Origin: Planctomycetota bacterium
GTDB lineage: Bacteria > Planctomycetota > Planctomycetia > Pirellulales > Pirellulaceae
Length of the DNA stretch: 26,360 bases
NCBI GenBank assembly: GCA_029259935.1
Contig: JAJDEH010000465.1
Span: 1 to 26,360, forward strand
Reading direction: 5' to 3'
The notes below the pieces were generated by a model that had not been told where the DNA came from, ran no database searches, and saw only the letters and a list, made by a program, of their open reading frames with translations. The translations under genes were made by a program, and so were the position numbers. Positions 6,309 to 14,619 of this stretch are shown one piece after another (positions within the stretch are counted from its first letter, which is position 1; every line of letters starts with the position of its first letter).

Positions 6309-9300
6309 TTACTCTGAATCCGCAAGCGCCAAAATCAAATCGACGCTGGACCAAAACCTCTGGCTCGCTTCGCGTTGCTTGGCCGGCAGTACACTGAGCG
6401 TGTCGGGCTGCCGAATGGTTTCCAGGCCGCGGTCATGCCGCCAGTGTTCAAGCAACTTCTTTACCGAGTCGCCATGCTTTTGAGGATCTTCCAACAGCCG
6501 AATGCGAATGCGATCTAGGGACGAATCAAGCCAAGCCAATGCTCGCTCGCGGTAATGGTTCTGCTGAACGGGGTCCACCGATCCAAGATGCAAATCCCTT
6601 CCATCCGCGATGGCCAGCGCGCAAACCGCGGCACGGTACTCCACGCCCTCCAGCGCGGCAGGAGTTAGTTGGTGTTTCGCAGCCAGCGCCTGCTCGAGAA
6701 GTTTGAGGGCGGTCTCGTGCAATTGCTTGGCGGGACAAATGCGCAGGGCCAGTTCGACGCATTTGTTGGGATCGGAAACCTCTTCTTCACCGCTGGTGAA
6801 CCGGTTGAATTCCGCCTCCAACTTGGCCAATTCGTCCGCCTGGATAACCCATTTTCCAGACGGATATTTCCAAGATTCGTATTCTTGAGCCAGTTTGTGT
6901 CCGCGGCGGTAGGCAACGAGCGCCTCCGAAAAGCGGCCCTGACGTGTCAATAAATGGCCAAGATTGCAATGCACCTCGGCCAGTTCCGGACGTAGTCGGA
7001 TCACTTGGTGGAACAGAACTTCCGCCTGGTCGTAGTCTTCCATGTGCATCGACATCAAACCCAGCCGCATCCAAGGTTCCGGTCTGCCTGGATCGAGTTC
7101 CGCGGCTCGCCGGAAGGACTCGGCCGCTTCGGACCAGTTCTTTAGCTTGCTCTTGATCACGCCGCGCCCAAAATGCGCTTCTCCTCGATCGGGATTGAGT
7201 TCGATGGCTTTCTCGATGTGCTTCAGCGCCGTCGCGAAATCGCCCCGGTCGCTCAAAAAGCGGCCCATCGCGAGATAGCCGTTTACATCCTCGGGACCGA
7301 CCTGGATGGCCATCCGGTAGTTCTCTTCGGCCAGATCTGGCTTTCCCAATTCTTGCTGCACGTTTCCCAGGCTGCAGTAGGCTTGCGTGTAATCGGGCCG
7401 CAACTTGATCGCATGACGAAAGGCCAGCGCCGCGTCCTCATTTCGTTTACGACGGGCCAGCCGCAATCCCACATTCAAGTAAGAACCGGCCGACTTTCGA
7501 ATCGTCGCCGCGACAGCCAAAAAGCGAACCGAATCGAAGATGTCCGTATCATCCACTAGCATGCCCAGGTGATGGTTGATCCAAAAATCGCCCGAGTGTT
7601 CGAACTGTGCCCGCCGCCAGAGTCGTTCAGCTTGGTCAGGTTGACCGTACTCGATCAATGATTGGCCGACGTTGACCAGCATGAAAGCGGGCTGCTGGGC
7701 AACGTCCACGTCTTGAGCCAGATCTCGTAACGAATCGAGGTCGTTGTTCTTGATCGTATCCCGCACCGCGTGGCGCCACGGATCGGAATCCGCGTCCTCG
7801 ATTACTTGTGCCAACCATGCTCGTTCGGGATCATCGAGAGAAGTGAATCTGAGCCAACGGTCCAGCGCATACAACAGCTTGACGCGGACACGTGGCGGCT
7901 TCGATCGAATGGTCTCGGCGGATTGACTTGCGGGAACCGATGGCGAGATTCCAAAGTTGCGAAACGCCTGTTGATATTCAGGCCGCGTCTTTTCGTCCGC
8001 ATATCGGTTCTCTTTCGTATCGACCTCGGTCTCTTTTTGTGCGATTTCGTCAAGCGTGGTGCATAAATCCAAGTCGGCGATCAACTTCTGGACCGCTGCG
8101 GATGAGGACGACGGATTGCCGAGTTCTTCAAACAGAGTGGCGGCCCGTTCGGCCTTTTGGCGAGCCTGATGCCATACGCGAGGACTTGCCTCAGTGGATT
8201 CCGCGGCGAGCGTGTAAAGCTGCTGAGCTTCGTCTAGGACCGCCATGGCTTCTTGCTGCTGGTGGGCACGCTGATCCTGATACCAGGCCGCCGACCATAA
8301 TCCAGATACCAGGATGCAGATCACGCCGGCAGCAATCAACCATACCAGTCGCCGCCGTTTGTGTTCTTCCGATTGACGAGCTTCGCCACGAGCGGTAATC
8401 AATTCCGCCTCACGCAAGCGCTCGGTGACCGAGTCGAAGTGTGACGAAATGGCGTCGGCAATGGCCGTGGCATCGGCGGGGCGCTCGTCGCGATCGGCGG
8501 CCAGGCAATGGCGAGCCAGCTCGCACAACTCTTGGACGTCCATACACTGGTCAAGCCGGCCATGGGCGTCGCTCAAAGCCGCGCGCCGAGCGTATTGGTG
8601 AATGGCGGTGGTGGTCTGACCCGTATAGGGCGGTGTGCCCGTGAGGATTTCGCACAAGATCGCGCCTAGTGCGAAGACATCGCTGCGCGCATCCACGTCG
8701 TCCATTTCTCCGCGTGCTTGTTCCGGCGGCATGTAGGCGGGAGTGCCCATGACCGATCCGCATTGCGTCGTCGGATGATCGTTTCGCCCGTGAGTCGAAC
8801 CGTCTTGGACATCCGCCCCAGCGCTGGGCGGTCGCTCGGCTTCAACCATCCGTTTGGCCAAACCCCAGTCCATGACTTGAACCTCGCCGAACGACCCGAC
8901 CATGATGTTCGATGGCTTCAGGTCGCGATGAATCACGCCACAACTGTGCGCGTAGGCAACGGCTTGAGATGCCTGCAGGAAGATATTCAATAATCGCCGG
9001 CGATCTTGGCGGGAATTCTTTCGCTGGGCCAGCAACGTGGCCAGCGTCTGGCCTTCGACCAGTTTCATCGTAAAGAACGGCCGGCCGTCGTCCAGCGTGC
9101 CCAATTCATGCACCGAGACGACGCCGGGATGTTGAAGTTGCGCGCAGATTCGGGCTTCCGTGAGAAACCGCTGATGGGCTTCCGGCTGCTCGGCGTATTT
9201 GTCTTGCAGAAGCTTGGCCGCCAACTTGCGGCCCAGGTTGTTTTCCTGAACTCGCACCACGACGCCCATTCCGCCCCGCGCGATTTCACCAAGATACTGA

Positions 9301-9614
9301 AAGCGGTCCGCCGGCAACGGCGACTCCGACCGCAGTTCTCGCTGCACCGCCGTGAACACTTCTTCGATAAGAGTTGAACTATCGGCAAAGCGGGCTTGGT
9401 AATCATCAAGTCGCGGGTCCTCGCAACCCCGATAGCGCAGTTCGAGTTCGACGGCAACCAGTTCCTTCAGCAGCGGTTGGCGGAGTTCCGCGTCGTGGCT
9501 TTCCAGCACTTCTTCGATAGACAATGGAGTTTCCGCGTGCCAGGACGACTCGAATCGCGAACAAATCTGGTCGATGCGACGCGAATCCTCAATGGCCTCT
9601 TTCTTTCTAATCAT
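6309..9614 (-). CDS. Membrane Ser/Thr protein kinase with extracytoplasmic TPR domain
   Basis: The product is 1101 residues. A helical N-terminal part (1-100) precedes a Hanks-type kinase domain at about 106-395. That domain has a glycine loop GEIARGGMGVVV (109-120), the ATP lysine in LAAKLL (K134), the catalytic loop HRDLKPSN (229-236), DWG at 249-251 instead of DFG, an activation segment ending GTPAYMPPEQA (290-300) and the DARSDVFALG helix. All catalytic residues are present, so it should be active. One membrane helix lies at about 422-444. Beyond it come a helical region and at least six TPR units at about 640-910, for example FRHAIKLRPDYTQAYCSLG. The C-terminal 150 residues are helical and unassigned. 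The TPR part is predicted outside the membrane, where it could sense a partner. The start codon overlaps the end of the upstream sigma factor gene by 8 bases, so the two are coupled. The kinase may phosphorylate the sigma factor, as proposed for planctomycete sigma/kinase pairs. Confidence 0.93.
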   Translation of the reverse strand: MIRKKEAIEDSRRIDQICSRFESSWHAETPLSIEEVLESHDAELRQPLLKELVAVELELRYRGCEDPRLDDYQARFADSSTLIEEVFTAVQRELRSESPLPADRFQYLGEIARGGMGVVVRVQENNLGRKLAAKLLQDKYAEQPEAHQRFLTEARICAQLQHPGVVSVHELGTLDDGRPFFTMKLVEGQTLATLLAQRKNSRQDRRRLLNIFLQASQAVAYAHSCGVIHRDLKPSNIMVGSFGEVQVMDWGLAKRMVEAERPPSAGADVQDGSTHGRNDHPTTQCGSVMGTPAYMPPEQARGEMDDVDARSDVFALGAILCEILTGTPPYTGQTTTAIHQYARRAALSDAHGRLDQCMDVQELCELARHCLAADRDERPADATAIADAISSHFDSVTERLREAELITARGEARQSEEHKRRRLVWLIAAGVICILVSGLWSAAWYQDQRAHQQQEAMAVLDEAQQLYTLAAESTEASPRVWHQARQKAERAATLFEELGNPSSSSAAVQKLIADLDLCTTLDEIAQKETEVDTKENRYADEKTRPEYQQAFRNFGISPSVPASQSAETIRSKPPRVRVKLLYALDRWLRFTSLDDPERAWLAQVIEDADSDPWRHAVRDTIKNNDLDSLRDLAQDVDVAQQPAFMLVNVGQSLIEYGQPDQAERLWRRAQFEHSGDFWINHHLGMLVDDTDIFDSVRFLAVAATIRKSAGSYLNVGLRLARRKRNEDAALAFRHAIKLRPDYTQAYCSLGNVQQELGKPDLAEENYRMAIQVGPEDVNGYLAMGRFLSDRGDFATALKHIEKAIELNPDRGEAHFGRGVIKSKLKNWSEAAESFRRAAELDPGRPEPWMRLGLMSMHMEDYDQAEVLFHQVIRLRPELAEVHCNLGHLLTRQGRFSEALVAYRRGHKLAQEYESWKYPSGKWVIQADELAKLEAEFNRFTSGEEEVSDPNKCVELALRICPAKQLHETALKLLEQALAAKHQLTPAALEGVEYRAAVCALAIADGRDLHLGSVDPVQQNHYRERALAWLDSSLDRIRIRLLEDPQKHGDSVKKLLEHWRHDRGLETIRQPDTLSVLPAKQREASQRFWSSVDLILALADSE

Positions 9615-10194
9615 GCTCTAACTCGTATTTCCATATTTCGCGAATCAGGCGTAGCTTGCGTTGTACGGTTTGCCGCGTCGTGCCAAGATGGTGGCTGATC
9701 TGTTGGTTGGTGTGCCCGTCCAGCCTGAGGGCGGCTACTTTCATCAAATCTTCGTCGCCCAGCGAGTCCAATAACTGTTGGCATTGTTCGGCCATCAGGA
9801 GGTGTAGCTGCGGGTCGACTTCACGGCTTAACAGATCTTCCAGAGACGAAGGCCCCACAGTCGCGGAGGCGCCGCCGCCACGTTTGGCGGCCGATTCTCT
9901 TTTGGCCCGATCGTTGGCCTTGCGAACCGTGATGACCACCAGCAGCCGCCACAAGTCGTCCCGACTGTCCAGTTCTGGATACTGCCCTTCCTGCAGGTTG
10001 CGACAAAACACGTTGAACGCGCTGAGGGCCACGTCTTCTTCGTCGTATGCTGACTGCCTGCGAGACTTGCCGATTTCCCGCTTCGCCAACCTCAATAGGC
10101 GATCGATGTACTGTTCCCAAAGCCCGTGGGCCGCAATCTCGTCCCTGTCGCGTACGGCGCTGATCCATCGAGTTATAGTGCCTTCGCTGTCCAT
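9607..10194 (-). CDS. ECF-type RNA polymerase sigma factor (kinase-paired group)
   Basis: The product is 195 residues. Region 2 spans about 22-75, with DEEDVALSAFNVFCRNL (51-67) as the core-binding helix. The linker between regions 2 and 4 is rich in Gly and Ala (about 104-114). Region 4 is at about 147-187 with a helix-turn-helix LDGHTNQQISHHLGTTRQTV. This matches the Sigma70_ECF type common in Planctomycetes and Acidobacteria. No anti-sigma factor gene lies nearby. Instead the kinase gene starts inside the last codons (shared sequence ATGATTAG), which argues for control by phosphorylation rather than by a membrane anti-sigma protein. Start: ATG at 10192-10194 with only a weak Shine-Dalgarno. 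An inverted repeat lies about 90 bases upstream. Confidence 0.92.
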   Translation of the reverse strand: MDSEGTITRWISAVRDRDEIAAHGLWEQYIDRLLRLAKREIGKSRRQSAYDEEDVALSAFNVFCRNLQEGQYPELDSRDDLWRLLVVITVRKANDRAKRESAAKRGGGASATVGPSSLEDLLSREVDPQLHLLMAEQCQQLLDSLGDEDLMKVAALRLDGHTNQQISHHLGTTRQTVQRKLRLIREIWKYELEHD

Positions 10195-10557
10195 TTGCTG
10201 CCAGGCAAGAAGCGGAAGAAAACGAGCCGCCGACTGCCCGCTTTCGAACTCCGATATTCCTACTCAAAAATTTCGGGAAATTCGTGTGTACTGTGTTACA
10301 CGACTTACAGTTAATTCCATGTAGTCTTACAGGAGGGGATATCATACCCAGTCGTACTGAGAAGCCGAAGCCTATCAACAAGCGCACCGGGAATATCACC
10401 CCTCCGCAGAGCTGGTCACGGTATTCCATCCGCAGGGCGTCTCCATAAGAGTGCATGCCCGGAAGCGGCGTCAGTATTCTCGATCTACTGCCCCATCCGA
10501 GATGAAAGCGTCGCTTTCGGGTTTATTCCAGCGGAGCCGGACGAGTCGTTTGCCTGT
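10195..10557. other. Intergenic region upstream of the sigma factor gene
   Basis: These 363 bases lie between the start of the sigma gene and the end of the CorA-like gene, both on the minus strand. I see no gene or tRNA. The part nearest the sigma gene is A/T-richer than its surroundings and contains the inverted repeat at 10282-10303. The part nearest the CorA gene shows no clear terminator. Confidence 0.5.
10282..10303. promoter_or_regulatory. Inverted repeat upstream of the sigma factor gene
   Basis: TCGTGT and ACACGA form perfect 6-base arms separated by 10 bases. The spacing (about one helical turn per half-site) and the position about 90-110 bases before the sigma start codon suit a dimeric DNA-binding protein. 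The protein that binds is unknown, and a repeat this short can arise by chance. Confidence 0.25.
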
Positions 10558-11322
10558 TCATTCATCCGCTCTCTCCCGTGTCCGTGGAGGAACTTTGCGG
10601 GTCACGAAAGATGTAAGGACGATTCCAGTTAGTAGCCCTACCACCAGAAGTCCGAGGAATGGGATAGGAGACAAGTAGTCTTCCAATCCGTGTTCTAGAT
10701 TCATTCCGAATAGGGCGGTGAGCGTGGCGATTGGAAAAAAGAACGCGGCCAATATATTGAGTCGATGAGCGGCGACGGCCATCTGGTTACTCGATTGGGC
10801 CTGTTCTTCCACTCGGCGGGCCACCGCGAAATCGAGCGCGTTTTTCGTTCCGTCAAACAATAGCTCCGCCGAACGCTGGATGTCGTAAGCCCGGTCACGA
10901 ACGTTGATCAGCTCGCGAATTTCAGGACACGTCTTCCGCGCTTCTTGAAGCACTTGATGCAGGTTCCTGGCTGCTCGATGGACGGGCGCAAGTTGCGCCA
11001 GCACTTGAAAATATTCGTCGGCAGTGGTCGCCAGTTCCTCCTTGCGATCGAGCTGATCGATGATCACTTCGAATTGCACCAGATGCGAGTGAAGCGCATT
11101 GATGCCTGCGCCCAGGTCGTTCGACTTCCACGTTCCATCGGCTGAACGCCAGAAAAAACGACCGCTCCGTTGGTTTTCTTCAGGCTTGGGAGGCGCATGC
11201 AGCACCAGCAGCAAATGGCCATCCGCGACCATCGGCCGCTGTCGGCCGGCCTTGTCGCCCAGCCGGTCGCGAAACTGTTGAGGGACTTCCCAAACGGGGG
11301 GAAGAATCGATTTTTCCGTCAT
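10558..11322 (-). CDS. CorA-like divalent cation transporter
   Basis: The product is 254 residues. Its C-terminal part is the CorA/ZntB membrane module: a first membrane helix at about 187-206 that ends in the signature Gly-Met-Asn (FGMN, 205-208), then a second helix at 222-241 and a basic tail. The long helix before it (about 75-185) matches the CorA stalk. The N-terminal cytoplasmic domain is short (about 70 residues), so the protein is shorter than E. coli CorA (316 residues). The loop after GMN is LEHGLEDYLSPIP, unlike the usual GMNxxxMPE, so the ion cannot be named (Mg, Co, Ni or Zn are possible). Start: ATG at 11320-11322 with GGAGTG upstream. The gene is divergent from the DUF6817 gene. 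Confidence 0.8.
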   Translation of the reverse strand: MTEKSILPPVWEVPQQFRDRLGDKAGRQRPMVADGHLLLVLHAPPKPEENQRSGRFFWRSADGTWKSNDLGAGINALHSHLVQFEVIIDQLDRKEELATTADEYFQVLAQLAPVHRAARNLHQVLQEARKTCPEIRELINVRDRAYDIQRSAELLFDGTKNALDFAVARRVEEQAQSSNQMAVAAHRLNILAAFFFPIATLTALFGMNLEHGLEDYLSPIPFLGLLVVGLLTGIVLTSFVTRKVPPRTRERADE

Positions 11323-11429
11323 TCAGACACTCCGATTGATGAAACGAATCACTAACGCCGCCCGGCGATTTTTGCGGTCTTTTCTTGGTAATGATCTTTG
11401 TTTAGCAATTCGCGATTCGAGTCGCGACA

Positions 11430-11459
11430 TTGCGCGTCGCCGTCAGATTTTAGTATATT
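11430..11459 (+). promoter_or_regulatory. Candidate sigma-70 promoter of the DUF6817 gene
   Basis: TTGCGC (11430-11435) and TATATT (11454-11459) lie 18 bases apart, about 43 bases before the start codon. A small palindrome, CGCGA-TTCGAG-TCGCG (11411-11426), sits just upstream and could be an operator. The prediction is by eye only. Confidence 0.4.
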
Positions 11460-11501
11460 GCATGGTCGTTGTGTCCGTCATTTTCGCCGTGGAGTCTCAG
11501 C

Positions 11502-12053
11502 ATGCCGTCCACCTCCTCTACCTTCAAACAACTGACCGACTATTTCGTGCAAGTGGGCGCTGACGGCATTGCCCACACCGAAAAGAGCTACCTCGCGCAT
11601 GCGATTGGAGTTTACAACGACCTGAAGGACTGGGGCTGCGATGAAGATCTGTGCCGGGCCGGCATGTACCACTCCATTTACGGGACTGAACACTTTCAAA
11701 AATTCACGCTGGCCCTGGAGCATCGCGACGAAGTCCGTCAGTTGATTGGCGAGCGGTCCGAGCGGATTGCGTATTGCAACTGCGCGATGGACCGCGCGGC
11801 CTTCGATGCCGCCGCCAAACAGCAACAGCCCCCCTACCGATTTCTTGATCGAATCACGGGCAACGAAGTCGAACTGGAACCTGACGAGTTCGAGGATCTC
11901 TGCCGAGTACATCTGTGCGACTGGCTTGAACAGGTGCCACGATCAAAGGACTGGGACTACCGCCGGGAAAGCTACCGCCAGTTAGCCGACCGCTTGGGCG
12001 GCATTGCCGGCGAGTCGTACGATCGCGTTTTCGCACAAGAAGCGGCAACCTAG
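11502..12053 (+). CDS. DUF6817 (HD-like) domain protein
   Basis: The product is 183 residues. The region VGADGIAHTEKSYLAHAIG followed by LCRAGMYHSIYGTEHF and IGERSERIAY matches DUF6817, a family related to HD-type metal phosphohydrolases. Histidines at HTEKS, LAHA and YHSIYG are the likely metal ligands, although a classical adjacent His-Asp pair is not seen. The substrate is unknown. The start is taken at the ATG at 11502 because GGAG lies 7 bases upstream; an in-frame start 33 bases earlier would add a tail with no such site. The gene stands alone on its strand and is divergent from the CorA-like gene. Confidence 0.8.
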   Translation: MPSTSSTFKQLTDYFVQVGADGIAHTEKSYLAHAIGVYNDLKDWGCDEDLCRAGMYHSIYGTEHFQKFTLALEHRDEVRQLIGERSERIAYCNCAMDRAAFDAAAKQQQPPYRFLDRITGNEVELEPDEFEDLCRVHLCDWLEQVPRSKDWDYRRESYRQLADRLGGIAGESYDRVFAQEAAT

Positions 12054-12123
12054 TCGAAGCGGTGATAGGTCGAATGGGACGCCCTCACTATCACACCAAG
12101 GAACTGGCGTTCGGTTTGCCGAC

Positions 12124-12969
12124 CTACAATGCTTTTAAGTTTAGGCGTTCGCCGCACTGAAGCAGTCGGTAAGGTTGCCGAACTCGATCGGCTTCGTTGA
12201 CGAATTGATCGGGCGAGACCGTGTTGAATTCGAACATATCGAAGTGACACGGAATGACGAGCGACGCGCCAATATTCATTGCCAGTTCGACCGCCTCCTT
12301 GCCCCACAGGTTGCCAGCAACACGGCGTTCGGGAAGGCGTCCATTGATTGGCAAAATGGCAACATCAATCGACCATTCCCTTAAGCGGTCGACCATTCCT
12401 TCGTACAACACGGTATCGCCGCTGTGGTAGATCGTCCACGGACCGAATTGAACGACGTAACCCAAGAACTTGCAGCGTCCCTGTTCGTCGTGTTCGAGGG
12501 ACTCATGCGCCGCAGGCAAAGCGCTAATCCGAAAGTCACCAATCTGGATGCTTTCGCCGTCATCCACTGGTGTAAGCCTGCTGGAATCAACTTGCAGACG
12601 TTGTGCCGCAAAGTCGAGATTCGCGGTGGGAACGACTGTTGTCAACTCGGGATTTGACCGCAGCAAGGTGGTCAGCGTTTCGCCGTCGAGATGGTCTGTG
12701 TGGTTGTGGCTGGAGGTGACCACGTCGATGAAGTCCAAGCGACTCGGATCGATGGCCAATTCGGTCATGCGAACATGGGGTTTGTCCGTATCGGCGTACT
12801 TTTTGGTGAGCGAATCCGACAGATAGGGATCGATCAACAAGTGCCGTCGCTGCCACTGGATCAGAAAACCGCTTTGCCCGAGCCACCACAAATGGACCGA
12901 CGCGGTATCGTCGGCGGCTTGCTGAATATCCGCCAACAGCGCGTCGTCCTGCAAAACGGGCTTGATCAT
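12124..12969 (-). CDS. Metallo-beta-lactamase-fold hydrolase, UlaG-like
   Basis: The product is 281 residues with a beta-lactamase-like hydrolase fold. LWWLGQSGFLIQW (27-39) is the opening strand pair. The metal ligands are SSHNHTDHLD (H88, H90, D92, H93), LPAAHES (H155), YHSGDT (D185) and PCHFDMF (H242), all intact, so it should bind two metal ions and be active. The order of motifs and the WLGQ-x-G start match the UlaG (L-ascorbate-6-phosphate lactonase)/lipase-like branch rather than glyoxalase II or RNase J. The substrate is not identifiable. The start codon overlaps the stop of the MetE-like gene in an ATGA arrangement, so this is the third gene of a coupled operon. No signal peptide is visible; it is cytoplasmic. 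Confidence 0.9.
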   Translation of the reverse strand: MIKPVLQDDALLADIQQAADDTASVHLWWLGQSGFLIQWQRRHLLIDPYLSDSLTKKYADTDKPHVRMTELAIDPSRLDFIDVVTSSHNHTDHLDGETLTTLLRSNPELTTVVPTANLDFAAQRLQVDSSRLTPVDDGESIQIGDFRISALPAAHESLEHDEQGRCKFLGYVVQFGPWTIYHSGDTVLYEGMVDRLREWSIDVAILPINGRLPERRVAGNLWGKEAVELAMNIGASLVIPCHFDMFEFNTVSPDQFVNEADRVRQPYRLLQCGERLNLKAL

Positions 12970-14000
12970 ATACCAAGCTCTTCGCGTACGCGACGGACGC
13001 CGTCGACCATGTTTTTTAGTTTCTTCTTGGCTGCCCAGCGGGCCGTTTGGCTAAGTCCGCAATCCGGAGCCAGCGAGAGGCGCTCGGCGGGGGCGAGTTG
13101 CAAACACTGTTTTACGCGATGTTCGATGTCATCCACGGTCTCAATGTAATAGCTCTTTACGTCGACGATCCCGACGGCAACATCTTTCGTTTTGGTGATC
13201 TGCTGAATAATATCCAGCTCGGCGAACTCGCGGCTGGCCATTTCAACGTGCATTTCGTCGACGTGAAATTCGAGAAAGTCGGGGAACATCGGCGCATAGC
13301 GACGAAGCCCGACCGCATGCCCTTTGTAGTTTCCAAAACACAAATGCGTAGACAAACGGCACTTGCCAACTACAGGTTCGACAGTGCGATTGAAGATATC
13401 GACCAGTCGTCGGCGATCTTCGCGATGCGCGTAACAACTCATCGATGGCTCGTCCACGGTCAACTCGGTGCAGCCTGCATCCATCAAGGCAGAAAGTTCA
13501 TCGCGAATCAGTGGCAGCAGGGCCTCGGTTAGCGCGAAGCGGTCGGGATACTGATCGTTGGGAACCAGTCGACCGCTCATCGTGAACGGACCGGGAACGC
13601 TGGCTTTCAACGTGGGGCCGCTCGGTGCCAATCGGACCAGCCGCTCATACTCTTCAACCGCGCCCAAACCATGAGCTGTGGCGAGCGCTCCAGACACGGC
13701 ATGCCGGCCTCGTTGGTCGTGAGCGGGAGGACCAAACTGTCGAGGCGTACCCTGCTCAACTTCGATGCCGTCCAGAAATCCGTAAAACGACAAGTTGAAG
13801 TCTAGCCGAGTCTGTTCGCCGTCGGTGATTACGTCGAGCCCTGCGTCCATTTGATCGCCGATGGCAACGGTCACGGCGTCATCCTGCATTTCACTCAAAT
13901 CGTCGCTGCCGAATCGGTCGAGATGCTGGCTGGCAAATTCGAGCCATCCCGGAAACGGGTAGCTGCCGATCACGGTCGTTCGCAAGGGAGTCGGCTGCAT
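12966..14000 (-). CDS. MetE-core-like (cobalamin-independent methionine synthase family) protein
   Basis: The product is 344 residues and covers only the C-terminal catalytic barrel of MetE; the N-terminal half of classical MetE is absent. TTVIGSYPFP (8-17) is the family opening. TDGEQTRLDF (59-68), VPGPFTMSG (135-143) and TVDEPSMSCY (181-190) follow. The zinc-site pattern H-x-C with a later C is present as THLCFGNY (H219, C221) and APDCGL (C314). It should transfer a methyl group to or from a thiol, but the donor could be a methylcorrinoid or another compound, as in the Mes core enzymes. Start: the ATG at 13998-14000 is preferred over one 69 bases earlier, because the earlier one would run into the PPOX gene. 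The neighbours are PPOX upstream (20-base gap) and the MBL hydrolase downstream. Confidence 0.85.
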   Translation of the reverse strand: MQPTPLRTTVIGSYPFPGWLEFASQHLDRFGSDDLSEMQDDAVTVAIGDQMDAGLDVITDGEQTRLDFNLSFYGFLDGIEVEQGTPRQFGPPAHDQRGRHAVSGALATAHGLGAVEEYERLVRLAPSGPTLKASVPGPFTMSGRLVPNDQYPDRFALTEALLPLIRDELSALMDAGCTELTVDEPSMSCYAHREDRRRLVDIFNRTVEPVVGKCRLSTHLCFGNYKGHAVGLRRYAPMFPDFLEFHVDEMHVEMASREFAELDIIQQITKTKDVAVGIVDVKSYYIETVDDIEHRVKQCLQLAPAERLSLAPDCGLSQTARWAAKKKLKNMVDGVRRVREELGI

Positions 14001-14020
14001 CGATGGAAATCCTATGCGTT

Positions 14021-14479
14021 TCAAGCCGGTTCGGAATTGAAATCCACGTCGTGATACTCCAAGGCCCACTCTTGCATATATCGAACTCGATGGGGTTCAA
14101 TGCGATACAGCATGAATTGTGGGTTTTCAATGCTGCCCAGGTATTGTTGCAGCAGTGGGTTGTCGTCCCAAATCTGTTGCAAGACTTGCCGGTCCACGAC
14201 GACGTGGGCCACCCCGGTGATGCGCACTTGATTATGGCCCTCGTCCAGATAGCACAACTCGACTTTGGGATTGGCCTCGATCTCGACCGTTTTGTGGTAA
14301 GCGCGGAGGTTGGCTACATAAACCGTGAAACCCTCGGTCTTCACGGGCGAGACCGGTCGCAATCTTGGCTGGTCTCCGTCGATGGTTGCCAGGTAGGGAA
14401 ATCGGTCGGACTGGAGTACGCCGATTGCCAGTTCAAGAACTTGGGCGGGGTCGATTGGCGAAGGAGCGGGCTTGGACAC
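14021..14479 (-). CDS. Pyridoxamine 5'-phosphate oxidase-like flavoprotein
   Basis: The product is 152 residues, about the length of a single PPOX split-barrel (general stress protein 26 type). FPYLATIDGDQPRLRPVSPV (27-46) is the FMN-binding entry strand pair, followed by YVANLRAYHKTVEIEANPKV (54-73), which carries the phosphate-binding Lys-Thr. The C-terminal stretch RIEPHRVRYMQEW fits the family. It probably binds FMN or F420 and reduces or oxidises a small substrate. Start: GTG at 14477-14479; no good Shine-Dalgarno is visible. First gene of the three-gene operon with the MetE-like and MBL genes. Confidence 0.85.
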   Translation of the reverse strand: MSKPAPSPIDPAQVLELAIGVLQSDRFPYLATIDGDQPRLRPVSPVKTEGFTVYVANLRAYHKTVEIEANPKVELCYLDEGHNQVRITGVAHVVVDRQVLQQIWDDNPLLQQYLGSIENPQFMLYRIEPHRVRYMQEWALEYHDVDFNSEPA

Positions 14480-14619
14480 GGGCGATCGCTCGGGGTGATG
14501 AATCAGACCTGATTTTATCGGTTATCCCTGGAAACGCAACGCGGAGCGGCCCTCGTGCGCACCGTATTGAGCGTGGCCGCCGTGTCGAGTGCAACGTTCC
14601 CCCCGTCGCCGCCGACAGG

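Noticed and set aside
12966..14069. Longer start for the MetE-like gene at 14069
   Set aside because: It would overlap the end of the PPOX gene by 49 bases, and the extra 23 residues have no family resemblance.
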